From positions 1,364,001-1,428,000 of the forward strand of contig CAWINY010000007.1 of assembly GCA_963837635.1 (NCBI GenBank): 64,000 nt of DNA, given 5' to 3'. Made by a program: the position numbers and the translations under genes. Position 1 is the first letter of the stretch. Each line of letters opens with the position of its first letter. The notes beneath the pieces were generated by a model, which saw nothing but the letters and a program-made list of their open reading frames with translations, searched no databases and had not been told where the DNA came from. The stretch comes from CAWINY01 sp963837635. Its GTDB lineage: Bacteria > Acidobacteriota > Terriglobia > Terriglobales > Acidobacteriaceae. Below are positions 1 to 7,945 of the stretch, piece by piece.

Positions 1-300
1 CGGACCCTTTTTCGACAGTGGAAGGTTATTGCCGGCCTTGGCGATCAGTTCCTTTTCGTTAACCTTATGAAGCCTGAAGAGCAGTTCCGGCTGTTGATCG
101 AGCCGGGCGCCGATGCCATAAAGCACCGCGGCGACGTGCTTACACATATCGGCCCTCGAGCACGACCTCCGGACGGTTTGCCTTCCATGCCGCCGGCATT
201 CGAACCACCACGCCTGCGCTCTCCAGTTGCAGGACGTCTTTCAACAGGCGCGTAGCTTCATGGGGCGACCAGCGCAGCGGGTGGAAGACCTCGCCCGCGT
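1..300 (-). pseudogene. Fused remnants of a SNF2-helicase-associated gene and a SWIM zinc-finger gene
   Basis: Two reading frames on the minus strand carry recognisable protein pieces that do not form one gene. From about 292 down to 140 the frame encodes a stretch containing FHPLRWSP and SAGVVVRMPAAW, typical of the bacterial SNF2-helicase-associated region. At about 137 the frame changes and the sequence continues as DMCKHVAAVLYGIGARLD and then PELLFRL to the window edge, the conserved C-terminal part of SWIM zinc-finger proteins (the CKH is the end of the zinc motif). Genes for these two proteins are commonly neighbours, so a deletion joining them is the simplest explanation. No start codon with a full domain is present. 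The family calls rest on remembered motifs. Confidence 0.6.
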
Positions 301-388
301 CGGAAGTAGCAGCAGCCTCGTGAAATTTCGCACGATTTCGCACGGAGCCAGTTTTCGGATGGCTCGCAAGTGATAGAATCAACAGGAT

Positions 389-465
389 AGGCGCGTAGCT
401 CAGTTGGTTAGAGCGCTACCTTGACACGGTAGAGGTCAGGAGTTCGAGTCTCCTCGTGCCTACCA
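389..465 (+). tRNA. tRNA-Val (anticodon GAC)
   Basis: The sequence folds as a complete cloverleaf. The acceptor stem is AGGCGCG with CGTGCCT (one G-T pair), the D arm contains AGCTCAGTTGGTTAGAGC, the anticodon stem CTACC/GGTAG encloses a loop with GAC, and the T arm is AGGAG-TTCGAGT-CTCCT. The discriminator base is A and CCA is encoded. The gene lies between the SNF2/SWIM remnant and a truncated kinase, so it may mark an integration or rearrangement point, although I see no attachment-site duplication nearby. Confidence 0.95.
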
Positions 466-703
466 TATTTCCCTGCTAAGTCATTGAATCTGCGTAGTAG
501 GCATCCGCAGATCCTGAATTTCCTGCTCCTTAAGCCCGAACTCGTCACCATTCGTCACCAAATCGTCGGGCTTCTCGACCACTCCCGGCGACGGGCGTCG
601 ATGGGAATGGTCAGTAGGTTACGGCGGCTTTTCCTAGCCGCTTTCCTATTTGCTGGCAATGACTCTCGGTAAGTCTTGGGATATGTGTGCCACTGGTCAG
701 TGA

Positions 704-1300
704 TTATGCGACCCGCTGCTCGGCCGGTTGCCGCTGTTCCCGCCGTGCGGCTGCGGGCAAAGTGACCGTGAAGCAAGTGCCGGGAATGTCTTGTCCGGTC
801 GAACTGGTTACCTCGATGGTGCCGCCGAACTTCTCGACAATCTTGCGCGAAATCCACAAACCGATGCCGAGCCCCTTCTCGCCTTTGGTCGTATAGAAGG
901 GCTCGAAAATCTCCGAAAGCCTTTCGGCAGGGATGCCGGGTCCCGTGTCGGCTACCCGCATTTTCACCATTTGCCCCTCGCTATAGACTTCCAGGCGAAG
1001 CTGCCCGCCCTGGAACTCGGAGGCAACAGTCATGGCATCAATGGCATTAGAAATCAGGTTGGTGAACACCTGGCGCAATTCGCCGGGATAGACCTCCACC
1101 GCCGCATCCCGCTCGTAGACGCGGACCAGTTCGATATTCGCCGCCTTCAGCTTGCCGGCAAACGACTCGCAGTCCGCGTCCAGCAACTCGGCGACCCTGG
1201 TAACCATCGGCTTTCCCGACTCCCGATGCGGCGCCATCGTCTGCTGCACAATATCGGCCAGCCGCTGCAGCTCCCGCTGAGCCGGTTCCAACAGCGTGTT
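704..1300 (-). pseudogene. Histidine kinase C-terminal (ATPase) fragment
   Basis: The frame encodes the end of a dimerisation helix followed by an almost complete HATPase_c domain: N box NLISNAIDA, G1 box DTGPGIP, F box FEPFYTTK and G2 box GLGIGLWISRKIVEKFGG. The phospho-accepting His and any sensor domain are missing. Recognisable kinase sequence begins abruptly at LLEPAQREL, exactly where the neighbouring arsR-type gene ends, and the few upstream codons only reread arsR in another frame. It is therefore a 5'-truncated kinase and cannot autophosphorylate in the normal way. It could be translated as a stand-alone ATPase domain, but no ribosome-binding site supports this. Confidence 0.8.
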
Positions 1301-1685
1301 AGACCAGATCCTTGGTCGCGCGCACCTGTGCCTTGAGCACATTGCGGATCAGGGTACAGGCCTGCTTGATCTCGGGCATCGCCAGCGAGCAGATGACCTG
1401 CTTCCCGTTGCGCTGAGTGACGATCACGCCCGCGGAACGCATGATCGTGAGATGCTGGGATAGGTTCGCCTTGGAAATGCCGAGCTCCTGCTGGAGGTCA
1501 CCGACGACCCATTCGCCCTTGCCAAGCAGATCCAGTAAGTGCAACCGAACCGGGTTGGCGAACGCTTTGCAAATGGTTGCCTGGCGCTCGAACACCTGCT
1601 GATCCACGCTCTTCCCGTTTCTGCTGCCAGCTTTAGCCATCGGTACCGTCCGCAGTTGCTTAATTTCTGTATCTATAGTTTGCAT
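1299..1685 (-). CDS. ArsR/SmtB-family transcriptional regulator
   Basis: The 128-residue protein has the compact winged-helix fold of the ArsR family: a helix containing ICKAFANPVRLHLLDLL, a recognition helix ELGISKANLSQHLTIM, and a wing with AGVIVTQRNGKQVICSL. There is no obvious CVC metal-binding pair in helix 3, so a classical As(III)/Cd(II) sensor is unlikely. Other family members sense thiols, sulfide or redox state. The start is supported by GGAGGGAG eight bases upstream. It is the only apparently intact gene in a stretch of remnants and sits directly downstream of NrfD and molybdopterin-oxidoreductase fragments, which may once have been its regulon. The C-terminus abuts the kinase fragment, so the last few residues could be altered. 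Confidence 0.85.
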   Translation of the reverse strand: MQTIDTEIKQLRTVPMAKAGSRNGKSVDQQVFERQATICKAFANPVRLHLLDLLGKGEWVVGDLQQELGISKANLSQHLTIMRSAGVIVTQRNGKQVICSLAMPEIKQACTLIRNVLKAQVRATKDLV

Positions 1686-1689
1686 CTTA

Positions 1690-1888
1690 CTCCCTCCAAA
1701 ACGCCAGCGTGGATCAGGTAGGGCAGCACGATGAAAAACTCCAGCGACATGAAAAGAATGTCGAGGGCGTAGAGCAGACGGTAGGCTTGCATGTTCCGGT
1801 TGCCGCGCAGCGCGAGAGAAAAAATCAGCGCCGCCGAGCCGCTCGAGAGCGCGGAAAACAGGAACATCTGCGCTACCAGATTGGGAGT
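1690..1888 (-). pseudogene. NrfD/PsrC-type membrane subunit fragment
   Basis: About 65 residues with two hydrophobic stretches (VAQMFLFSALSSGSAALIF and LDILFMSLEFFIVLPYLIH) resemble an internal transmembrane pair of NrfD/PsrC polysulfide-reductase subunits. NrfD proteins normally have eight or more helices, so both ends are lost. The frame runs from the end of the molybdopterin-oxidoreductase fragment to the ribosome-binding site of the ArsR gene. The pairing of a Mo-bis-MGD subunit with NrfD suggests a former PsrABC-type (polysulfide, thiosulfate or related) respiratory operon. The identification is from motif and hydrophobicity only. Confidence 0.6.
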
Positions 1889-2553
1889 TTTTGCCACTTC
1901 TCCCCCGAGAGCTTGCCGAAACCGTGCAGCATGAAGACGCAATCGGGGCGGATCTCCTGGGTCACGCGGGCCTTGAGCGTGATCGTGCCCACGGTGCTGG
2001 AGACTTCCACGCGATCGCCGGTCGAGACACCAAGGTCCTTCGCCGCCACCGGATTCAGCCACAGGTCGTTCTCCGGGTAGAACTCGTTCAGCCAGGGAAT
2101 GCCCGTGGAGCCGGCCTGGGTGAAGTACGCCTTGCGCCCAACGACCATGCGGAACTTGCCCGCCGTCGGCTGCGCCGGAGGCGTGTATTTCGGCAAAGGA
2201 TCTTGGCCGTTCTGCTGCAAGCGGTTGGAGTACAGCTCGATTTTTCCGGACTCGGTCACGAAACGGTGGTCGGGCGCGAGCGTGGTTCCGTATTGCGGAA
2301 ATCCGGGGGCCACGTACACGCCGTACGCCTTCATATACTCCATCGGGTTGTCCAGCGGCAGCGGCTGGGCCTTCGCCTGGTTCCACTGGTCGATGGTGTA
2401 GTCGAAGTATTGCGACAGGCCCAGGCGCTTGGCCAAGCCTTGCGCAATTTCCAGCATGGGCTTGGTGTCGTGCGCCGGTTGCACCGCCGGCTGCCGGTAA
2501 ACCACCTGCGGCACCAGACCGGGCTGCACCTCGATTGGGTCCTGCCGTTCCAT
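1873..2553 (-). pseudogene. Molybdopterin oxidoreductase C-terminal fragment
   Basis: About 226 residues match the C-terminal third of DMSO-reductase-family catalytic subunits. The segment with TESGKIELYSNRL precedes the dinucleotide-binding domain, where LNPVAAKDLGVSTGDRVEVSS and GTITLKARVTQEIRPDCVFMLHGFG are typical for polysulfide/thiosulfate reductase-type enzymes. Full-length subunits have 700-900 residues. The N-terminal Fe-S domain and Mo ligand are absent, and sequence upstream of about 2555 changes to an unrelated porin on the other strand. The 3' end runs out of frame into the NrfD fragment. It is therefore a remnant and not a functional enzyme. Confidence 0.8.
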
Positions 2554-2599
2554 TAGTAGCGGCCCTTGCCTTCGTTGCCCTTGGTGGTGGCGGCGACCG

Positions 2600-3568
2600 T
2601 GCCTTTTTCAGTTGGAATCACATCGCCGGCTCGCCCTTCTATCTCTCGATTGGCCGCCGGCCTTCGACCATGGGCCCGCCGATGAACTTCCGTGAAGACG
2701 AACCGCGCGGCGGCACCCCCTCGGGTGCCCTGATCGACTACCAGTTCGACGGCATTACCATGGGCTACAACCTCAGCGAAAAAACCACGTTGCGCGCCTG
2801 CTGGGGCCAGGGCTTCTCGGCTGCTTTCGGTAACGGCTTGGCGACCACTGCCGATCACATCAAGGGTGTCCAGTTCTTCGGCGGCAACGTTGATGCCTAT
2901 AACACGGACAAGACGCTCGTGCAGTTTACGGTGGCGCGCGCCTGGAACGTCACCGACGGCTTCCCCGGCTTGATGGCTGTGAATACCAATCTCCTCACCG
3001 GGGATAGCATCTCCGCTCCCGTCGTGATGCGCTACCAGCCTTCGGCCAACCTCGGCGCCATCAATCTGTATGGCGTCAACCTGCAGAAGACCCTGGGCCC
3101 GTTCGACATGTTTGTCAGCGGAAACATGGATAGTATGCGGCCCAACGGCCTGACTGGCCCCTTCGGCGGACTGGGTACCAATCCGTTCGATACGCCGGTC
3201 GCTCACAATGGCACCATGATCTACGCCGGCCTGCGCTACAGCGTGCCGCTGGACGACGGCAGAACCAAAATCGGTTTCGAGTTCAACCACGGCTCCAAGT
3301 ACTGGTTCAACTTCGCCCAGGCGGAGGAGATATCTTCATGCCTAAGACCGCCACTCGCGGCGAAGCCTACGAAACCTACGTCACCCATCGGATCAACGAC
3401 CACTTCATCTTCCGAGCCTCGTATCAACGCTTGGACTTCCGGTACTCCGGGTCCGGCTGGAACGTGGGCGCCCCGCAGCCTCTGGATCGCGGCACACCGC
3501 AGGTCCTGGGCTTCCCAACCTACACGATGGCCAACATGTTCACCGCCGGCATCACGGCCCGGTTCTAA
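2600..3568 (+). pseudogene. DUF3373-like outer-membrane porin, 5'-truncated and frameshifted
   Basis: The frame up to about 3330 encodes beta-barrel sequence with alternating aromatic strands (for example SPFYLSIGRRPS, DYQFDGITMGYNL, KIGFEFNHGSKYWF). The natural C-terminus then continues in another frame from about 3322 through MPKTATRGEAYETYVTHRIN and ends at 3568 with a terminal ITARF, the C-terminal Phe expected for outer-membrane barrels. A one-base shift near 3320-3330 separates the parts. In the original frame translation reads through into the downstream sigma-factor gene, an artefact. There is no signal peptide: recognisable sequence starts abruptly near 2605, so the 5' part is missing. 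DUF3373 membership is my recollection. Confidence 0.65.
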
Positions 3569-3595
3569 CCGTCCAACTCATTGGATCTCCTATCC

Positions 3596-3629
3596 CCGGC
3601 TTGGTCGAACTGACCAAGCCGGTTTTTTT
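3596..3629 (+). terminator. Rho-independent terminator after the porin remnant
   Basis: A perfect 11-bp stem (CCGGCTTGGTC with its complement) closes a five-base loop and is followed by seven T residues. It lies 28 bp after the porin stop codon and separates it from the sigma-factor gene, so the strong terminator has outlived the gene it served. Confidence 0.92.
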
Positions 3630-3666
3630 GAGCCGCTGCTAGGCGGGTGGGTTGGAAGAAAATCCA

Positions 3667-3701
3667 CCCACCTTAGGCGCTACGCGCCGAAGGTGGGCAC
3701 C
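3667..3701. repeat. Palindromic repeat of the CCCAC...GTGGGCACC type
   Basis: CCCACCTT-A-GGCG and CGCC-G-AAGGTGGG form a near-perfect hairpin followed by CACC. The outer bases match the rim shared by palindromes at 4918, 6985, 8192, 8232 and 30690, while the inner arm (CTTAGGCG) is different. It lies just upstream of the sigma-factor start. Confidence 0.75.
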
Positions 3702-3740
3702 ATGCCGGCGCTGCGTCCGTGTAACATTGAAGTAGCGTGT

Positions 3741-4547
3741 ATGCGCCCCGAAGTCCAACAGGCAGTGGAATTGGTACAAAGCGGCAGCCCCGGCGGGCTG
3801 GATACCGCCGTGGGCCTGCTGAAACAAACCGTGTTCTCTTTCAGTATGAAGGTATGCGGTCACCGCGAGGATGCGGAGGACACGATGCAGGATGTGCTGA
3901 CCAAGGCATTCCAGCATCTGCCGCGCTTCGACCATCCGCAGGCGCTTTCGGTTTGGCTGTACACGGTTGCCAAGAACCAGTGCCTGATGTCACGCCGGCA
4001 AAGCAAGTTCGCTCCCAAGGAGACGCTCTCGCTCAACGAACTGCTGCCCGATGGGCGCGAATTGGAAGAACTGCTGGAATCGGGCTCGCCCACGCCGGAA
4101 GCGGTCGTGCTCAATGACGAAAGCTCCGAGCGGGTGCTGGCTGCCGTTCACCAGGTACCGCCGCAATACCGCCTGATCCTGGTGCTGCACGACATGGAAG
4201 AACTCTCCACCGCCGAGGTGGCGCGCATCATGGGCCTGCGCGAAGGCACGGTGCGCGTCCGCTTGCACCGCGCCCGCCTGTTCGTGCGTAAGGAACTGGC
4301 TCGCGCCGGGAAGCAAGCCACGCGCTCGCACTCGGCGGCGCATCCTGCCCCACACACTCGCAGCCGCGACTGCAAGCAGATCTTTGCCGCTCTCTCCGAT
4401 TATGTCGACGGCGCTCTCGATGAAGCCATGTGCGAGCGCATCCGCCGCCACATGGGCGACTGCAAGGCTTGCGAAGCTTTTCTGAACAGTCTGCGCGGCA
4501 CCGTGAAGCAACTCCATGCGGCCCAGCCGGCGGTCAGTCAGAATTAG
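3741..4547 (+). CDS. ECF-type sigma factor fused to a C-terminal zinc-finger (anti-sigma-like) domain
   Basis: Residues about 10-75 form sigma region 2 (DAEDTMQDVLTKAF, SVWLYTVAKN) and residues about 130-190 region 4 (LAAVHQVPPQYRLILVLHDMEELSTAEVARIMGL then EGTVRVRLHRAR). After a short basic linker, residues about 210-260 carry a zf-HC2/ZAS-type module with HMGDCKACEAF (H-x3-C-x2-C) plus an upstream Cys (RDCKQIF). Such modules in separate anti-sigma proteins bind zinc and mask the sigma factor. Here sensor and sigma are one chain, which suggests self-inhibition relieved by oxidation or metal loss (inference). I chose ATG 3741; an in-frame ATG at 3702 is the alternative. No separate anti-sigma gene follows. 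Confidence 0.85.
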   Translation: MRPEVQQAVELVQSGSPGGLDTAVGLLKQTVFSFSMKVCGHREDAEDTMQDVLTKAFQHLPRFDHPQALSVWLYTVAKNQCLMSRRQSKFAPKETLSLNELLPDGRELEELLESGSPTPEAVVLNDESSERVLAAVHQVPPQYRLILVLHDMEELSTAEVARIMGLREGTVRVRLHRARLFVRKELARAGKQATRSHSAAHPAPHTRSRDCKQIFAALSDYVDGALDEAMCERIRRHMGDCKACEAFLNSLRGTVKQLHAAQPAVSQN

Positions 4548-5076
4548 TGGTCAGTGGCCGGTGGCCGGTGGTCAGGACGGATCTGAGCCACGTAGTGGCG
4601 ACATAGGTTAGCCCAGCGCTTCAGCGCTGGGGTAGGTGCGGAAATAGATCCAAGTCCCGTAGGGACGACACCAGATCCTTCAATTACTCCGCCGAAAACC
4701 GCGGCGCGGTCGACCTCTCGAAAGTCATGCACCCCACGAACGCGATTCGTCCGTGCCTCCGGCCCTTCCCGGTGCGGGGGTACGGCCTACCCAGCACTTC
4801 ATCCTGGGCTATCTTCGGATGCGCCTCCGGCGCACAATTAACCTGCGCTGGCCGACGACGGGGCTTTCATCTCCTTGGGTCGGCCACAGGTCCATGGCCT
4901 AGTCTGTCGAAAATCATCCCACATCTGCCAACGGCAGGCAGATGTGGGGCACCCTCCGATTTTCATCTCGATCGGTGGGCAAGCCCATGTGGCACTCAGG
5001 ACGACGCCTTCCAACAAAAACCTGTAGAATGAGTTGTCACAGGCTCCATCCGCATTGCGGAGGGGCACTGGAGGGA
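4548..5076. other. 529-bp intergenic stretch made of repeat fragments
   Basis: No coding signal is convincing. It begins with GTGGTCA/GTGGCCG heptamer-like units (4548-4578), then AGCCCAGCG-CTTCA-GCGCTGGGGTA (about 4609-4635), followed by CCGTAGGGACGACA and a further GC-rich hairpin series around 4780-4850, and the CCCACATCTGCC palindrome at 4918. The panB promoter presumably lies after that, but I see no clear -35/-10 pair. Confidence 0.6.
4918..4954. repeat. Palindromic repeat CCCACATCTGCC...GGCAGATGTGGGGCACCC
   Basis: A 12-bp stem with a seven-base loop, followed by the GGCACCC tail. Copies with the same ATCTGCC core are at 8192 (inside the glycosylase gene) and 30690. Confidence 0.9.
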
Positions 5077-5970
5077 ATGTTGAGTATCCATTCGGCCCAG
5101 GCTGCGCTCAAAGTCACGACCGCAACCATCCACGACAAGAAAATTCAGAAACAGCCCATCACCTGCCTCACGGCGTACGACTATGCCAGTGCGCGCCTGG
5201 TTGATGAAGCCGGCATCGACGTGGTTCTGGTGGGCGATTCGTTGGCCCAGGTGATCCTCGGCTACGAGACCACCCTGCCGGTCACCATGGAAGAAATGCT
5301 GCACCACACCAAGGCGGTGCGGCGCGGGGTCAAGCGGGCCCTGCTGGTGGCCGACATGCCGTTTTCCTCGTACCAGATCCACTGCAAGGAAGCCATGATC
5401 AACGCCATGCGCTTCCTGAAGGAAGCCGGCGCCGAGGCGGTGAAGATCGAGGGCGGACAGAAGCGCGCTGAGCTGGTGCACAAGCTGGTGGACGCAGAAA
5501 TCCCGGTTATGGGCCACATTGGGCTGACCCCGCAATCGGTGCACAAGATGGGCGGCTACAAGGTCCAGGGGCGCTCGCTTGGGGCTGTCGAACAGCTCAT
5601 GCGGGACGCGGTCGCGCTTGACCGCGCCGGGGCGTTTGCCATCGTGCTGGAGGGCATTCCTCGCGAGGTGGCGGCCATGATCACCGCCGAGGTGAGCGCG
5701 CCCACCATCGGCATTGGCGCCGGCCCGGATTGCGACGGCCAGATTCTGGTCTTCCACGACCTGCTCGGCCTCAGCTTCGGCCAGCCCGCGAAATTCGTGC
5801 GCCGCTACGCCAACCTTGGGGAGACAATCGCCCAGGCGCTCAAGGCATACAAGCAGGACGTAGAGCAGGCGCAGTACCCGTCCGATGCCGAGTCCTACCA
5901 CTTGCCCAAGGAGACCGCCAGCGCGCTGGACGACATCAACGAACGCAAGACGGTGGCGATCCGAAGGTAG
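5077..5970 (+). CDS. panB: 3-methyl-2-oxobutanoate hydroxymethyltransferase
   Basis: PanB transfers a hydroxymethyl group from 5,10-methylene-THF to alpha-ketoisovalerate, the first committed step of pantothenate synthesis. The 297-residue protein has the family signatures LTAYDYASARLVDEAG near the N-terminus, VLVGDSL (metal-binding Asp), MPFSSYQ (second metal Asp), AVKIEGG, GHIGLTPQSV (substrate loop) and IGIGAGPDCDGQILVFHDLLG near residue 215. Length is slightly above the usual 265-280 because of an extended C-terminus. The start at 5077 is preceded by GGAGGG. panC follows after 137 bp filled by a palindromic repeat, so the two may be co-transcribed. Confidence 0.96.
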   Translation: MLSIHSAQAALKVTTATIHDKKIQKQPITCLTAYDYASARLVDEAGIDVVLVGDSLAQVILGYETTLPVTMEEMLHHTKAVRRGVKRALLVADMPFSSYQIHCKEAMINAMRFLKEAGAEAVKIEGGQKRAELVHKLVDAEIPVMGHIGLTPQSVHKMGGYKVQGRSLGAVEQLMRDAVALDRAGAFAIVLEGIPREVAAMITAEVSAPTIGIGAGPDCDGQILVFHDLLGLSFGQPAKFVRRYANLGETIAQALKAYKQDVEQAQYPSDAESYHLPKETASALDDINERKTVAIRR

Positions 5971-6012
5971 GCTTCAGCAGAGAGATTGTGCAGGGGAATG
6001 CCGAAAGAGCGG

Positions 6013-6102
6013 AAGCCGCTGATTTCGCTGATCAGCGCTGATCAGAAATGAAATAATGCCTTTCTTGATCAGCGTTCATCAGCGTTGATCAGCGGCTTAC
6101 TT
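6013..6102. repeat. ATCAGCG-type inverted repeat between panB and panC
   Basis: GCCGCTGATTTCGCTGATCAGCG is followed, after a short AT-rich centre, by GATCAGCGTTCATCAGCGTTGATCAGCGGC, forming a large imperfect hairpin from repeated ATCAGCG/CGCTGAT units. Similar elements are at 8762-8842 and 43560-43640. Confidence 0.85.
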
Positions 6103-6107
6103 GCCTA

Positions 6108-6980
6108 ATGAAGATCACCCACACGATTGAAGAAACCCGCGCCTGCTGCCGGGAGGCGCGCCGCGAGGGCAAACGGCTCGGCCTGGTGCCGACCATGGGC
6201 GCCTTGCATGAGGGCCATCTTTCGCTGGTGCGCGCGGCCCGCAGCCAATGCGGCTGGGTCGCGGTGTCGCTATTCGTCAACCCGCTGCAATTCGGTCCCA
6301 ACGAAGACTTCAGCAAATACCCGCGCACCTTGGAGCGCGACCGCGAGATGCTCGCGGCGGAAGGCGTCTCGCTGCTGTTCGTCCCCACGCCCGATGAAAT
6401 GTATCCCGCGGGCGCGGCGACCTTCGTCGAGGTCGCCGGACTCTCCGAGGTGCTCGAAGGCAAGACTCGTCCCGGACATTTTCGCGGCGTGGCCACCGTG
6501 GTCTGCAAGCTGTTCCACATCTTCGAGCCCGACCGGGCTTACTTCGGACAGAAAGACGCGCAGCAAGTGGCGATCCTCGGCAAGATGGTGCGCGACCTTG
6601 ATTTCGGACTGGAGATCGTGGTCTGCCCCATCGTGCGCGAAACGGACGGCCTCGCGCTCAGCTCGCGCAACCGCTATCTCGACCCGGCCCAGCGCAAGGT
6701 GGCCACGGTCCTCTATCGCGCGCTTACCCGCATCGAGACGTTGGCCGACTGCGGCGAGCGCCGCGCCTCCGAGTTACTGCGCGCCGGCACGGAAGTGGTC
6801 GCGGAAGAGCCAGGCGTCAGGCTGGATTATCTTGCCATCGTGGACCGCGACACGCTTGAACCGCTCGTGGACATTTCCCGCGGCGCCCTGGTCCCTATTG
6901 CTGCCTACGTGGGCAACACCCGCCTGATCGATAACGTTGTCCTGCAGGGCTGCGGTATCGCGGCGGGACCGGAGATGTAG
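6108..6980 (+). CDS. panC: Pantothenate synthetase
   Basis: PanC condenses pantoate with beta-alanine using ATP through a pantoyl-adenylate. The 290-residue protein starts with an adenylating nucleotidyltransferase fold: VPTMGALHEGHLSLV contains the HxGH-like signature at about residues 27-40, followed by VSLFVNPLQFGPNEDF, GHFRGVATVV, YFGQKDAQQ and RETDGLALSSRN (KMSKS-equivalent SSRN). Length is normal (280-290). It follows panB in the same direction with an ATCAGCG repeat between them. No panD is in the window. Confidence 0.96.
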   Translation: MKITHTIEETRACCREARREGKRLGLVPTMGALHEGHLSLVRAARSQCGWVAVSLFVNPLQFGPNEDFSKYPRTLERDREMLAAEGVSLLFVPTPDEMYPAGAATFVEVAGLSEVLEGKTRPGHFRGVATVVCKLFHIFEPDRAYFGQKDAQQVAILGKMVRDLDFGLEIVVCPIVRETDGLALSSRNRYLDPAQRKVATVLYRALTRIETLADCGERRASELLRAGTEVVAEEPGVRLDYLAIVDRDTLEPLVDISRGALVPIAAYVGNTRLIDNVVLQGCGIAAGPEM

Positions 6981-6984
6981 GAAT

Positions 6985-7016
6985 CCCACCCTTCGCTTCG
7001 CGAAAGGGTGGGGCAT
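6985..7016. repeat. Palindromic repeat CCCACCCTTCGC...GTGGGGCATCC
   Basis: CCCACCCTTCGC pairs with GCGAAAGGGTGGG (one bulged base) and ends in GGGGCATCC, matching the rim of the 4918/8192/8232/30690 palindromes but with a CCTTCGC core. It sits between convergent panC and the HEPN-like gene and may act as a terminator for both. A related degenerate piece is at about 7896-7932. Confidence 0.8.
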
Positions 7017-7051
7017 CCGCCTGAGTCAAACAGATACCCAGCTCAGTGCAT

Positions 7052-7825
7052 TTATTGCTGTTCTGCGAATTCTCGCGCAGCAGTTACAAGCATACACAGT
7101 TCAGCGGTAATGTCTTTTAGATCAGCGTGAAGCATATCCGCGCTGAATGTGAGGTATTCTTGTGTCCCCGGCATGTACCACCACTCTTTTCGGGAGTGCT
7201 CGGCGGGCTTGTCGCGATACGCAAGGCGGCTGTTTTCTTGAACGCTCCGCCTTCCACTCAAGCGATGAGCAAGCACGTTCCTCAATTCGTCGATTTTGCC
7301 GAACTCGCGGCTGCTACATAGTCCGGTTAGCCGATGGTAAAGTGGTGCCTGAGGAAATGCCTTCTTGTAAGCGTTAAGGGTGGCTTTCATCGTGATTTGC
7401 TTGGGATTTGTGTAACCGGGAAATTCATCAGGTCGAAGAGCCGCCCCTAAAAAGTAGAGAGCAAATGCAAAGCTCTCGAATACTGACAAAGCATTCATGA
7501 AGAAAATGTAGATACATCGCTCTAATCGGTAGAGGAGTTCTTCGTCCTGACCTACTCCCATCAGCCACTCTTCGCTTGCGCCTGAAACCAGCGCTTGAAA
7601 TTCGTCCGCTGTCTCGGCGCAGGTTCGGTAGCGAAACCGGACTGCTTGCCACGACCACTGAAAATGCGGCGTTCTTTCCAGGGTATCAAGCATATATTCG
7701 TCACTTAAAACTTGAGGAAAGAATCTTGATGCGGCGTTTAAGAAAGCGCGGAACTCATCTCTGGGGAACGCGGTGGGCATTGCGATGTCCATAGCGCCTT
7801 GCTTTGTCCTACTGTGAGCTTCCAT
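7052..7825 (-). CDS. HEPN-like hypothetical protein
   Basis: This 257-residue, mostly alpha-helical protein has no family I can name with certainty. Around residue 185 it contains ELRNVLAHR, which fits the R-x4-6-H motif of HEPN domains (R-N-V-L-A-H), preceded by hydrophobic helices (IYIFFMNALSVFESFAFALYFLGAAL). HEPN proteins are often RNases in toxin-antitoxin, abortive-infection or defence systems, usually with a nucleotidyltransferase or other partner. No partner gene is visible here because the neighbours are panC and the glycosylase. A downstream ATG at 7792 has AAGG just before it and is a plausible alternative start. Function is not assigned. Confidence 0.6.
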   Translation of the reverse strand: MEAHSRTKQGAMDIAMPTAFPRDEFRAFLNAASRFFPQVLSDEYMLDTLERTPHFQWSWQAVRFRYRTCAETADEFQALVSGASEEWLMGVGQDEELLYRLERCIYIFFMNALSVFESFAFALYFLGAALRPDEFPGYTNPKQITMKATLNAYKKAFPQAPLYHRLTGLCSSREFGKIDELRNVLAHRLSGRRSVQENSRLAYRDKPAEHSRKEWWYMPGTQEYLTFSADMLHADLKDITAELCMLVTAAREFAEQQ

Positions 7826-7945
7826 TCGCCATATTCTTCCGCCACTCGTTCAGTTCGTCAAGCAACTGCCCCGGAGTCTGCCTTCCGGCAGGTGGCCCTC
7901 CCTTTCGCTCGCCTTTGGCGAAGGGTGGGAAGGTGCGAATTTCTA

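Noticed and set aside
2535..4547. Single 670-codon protein combining porin and sigma factor
   Set aside because: The central part (from about 3330 to 3740) is out-of-frame reading through the porin end, a terminator and a repeat. The porin end is in another frame, so this is an accidental fusion.
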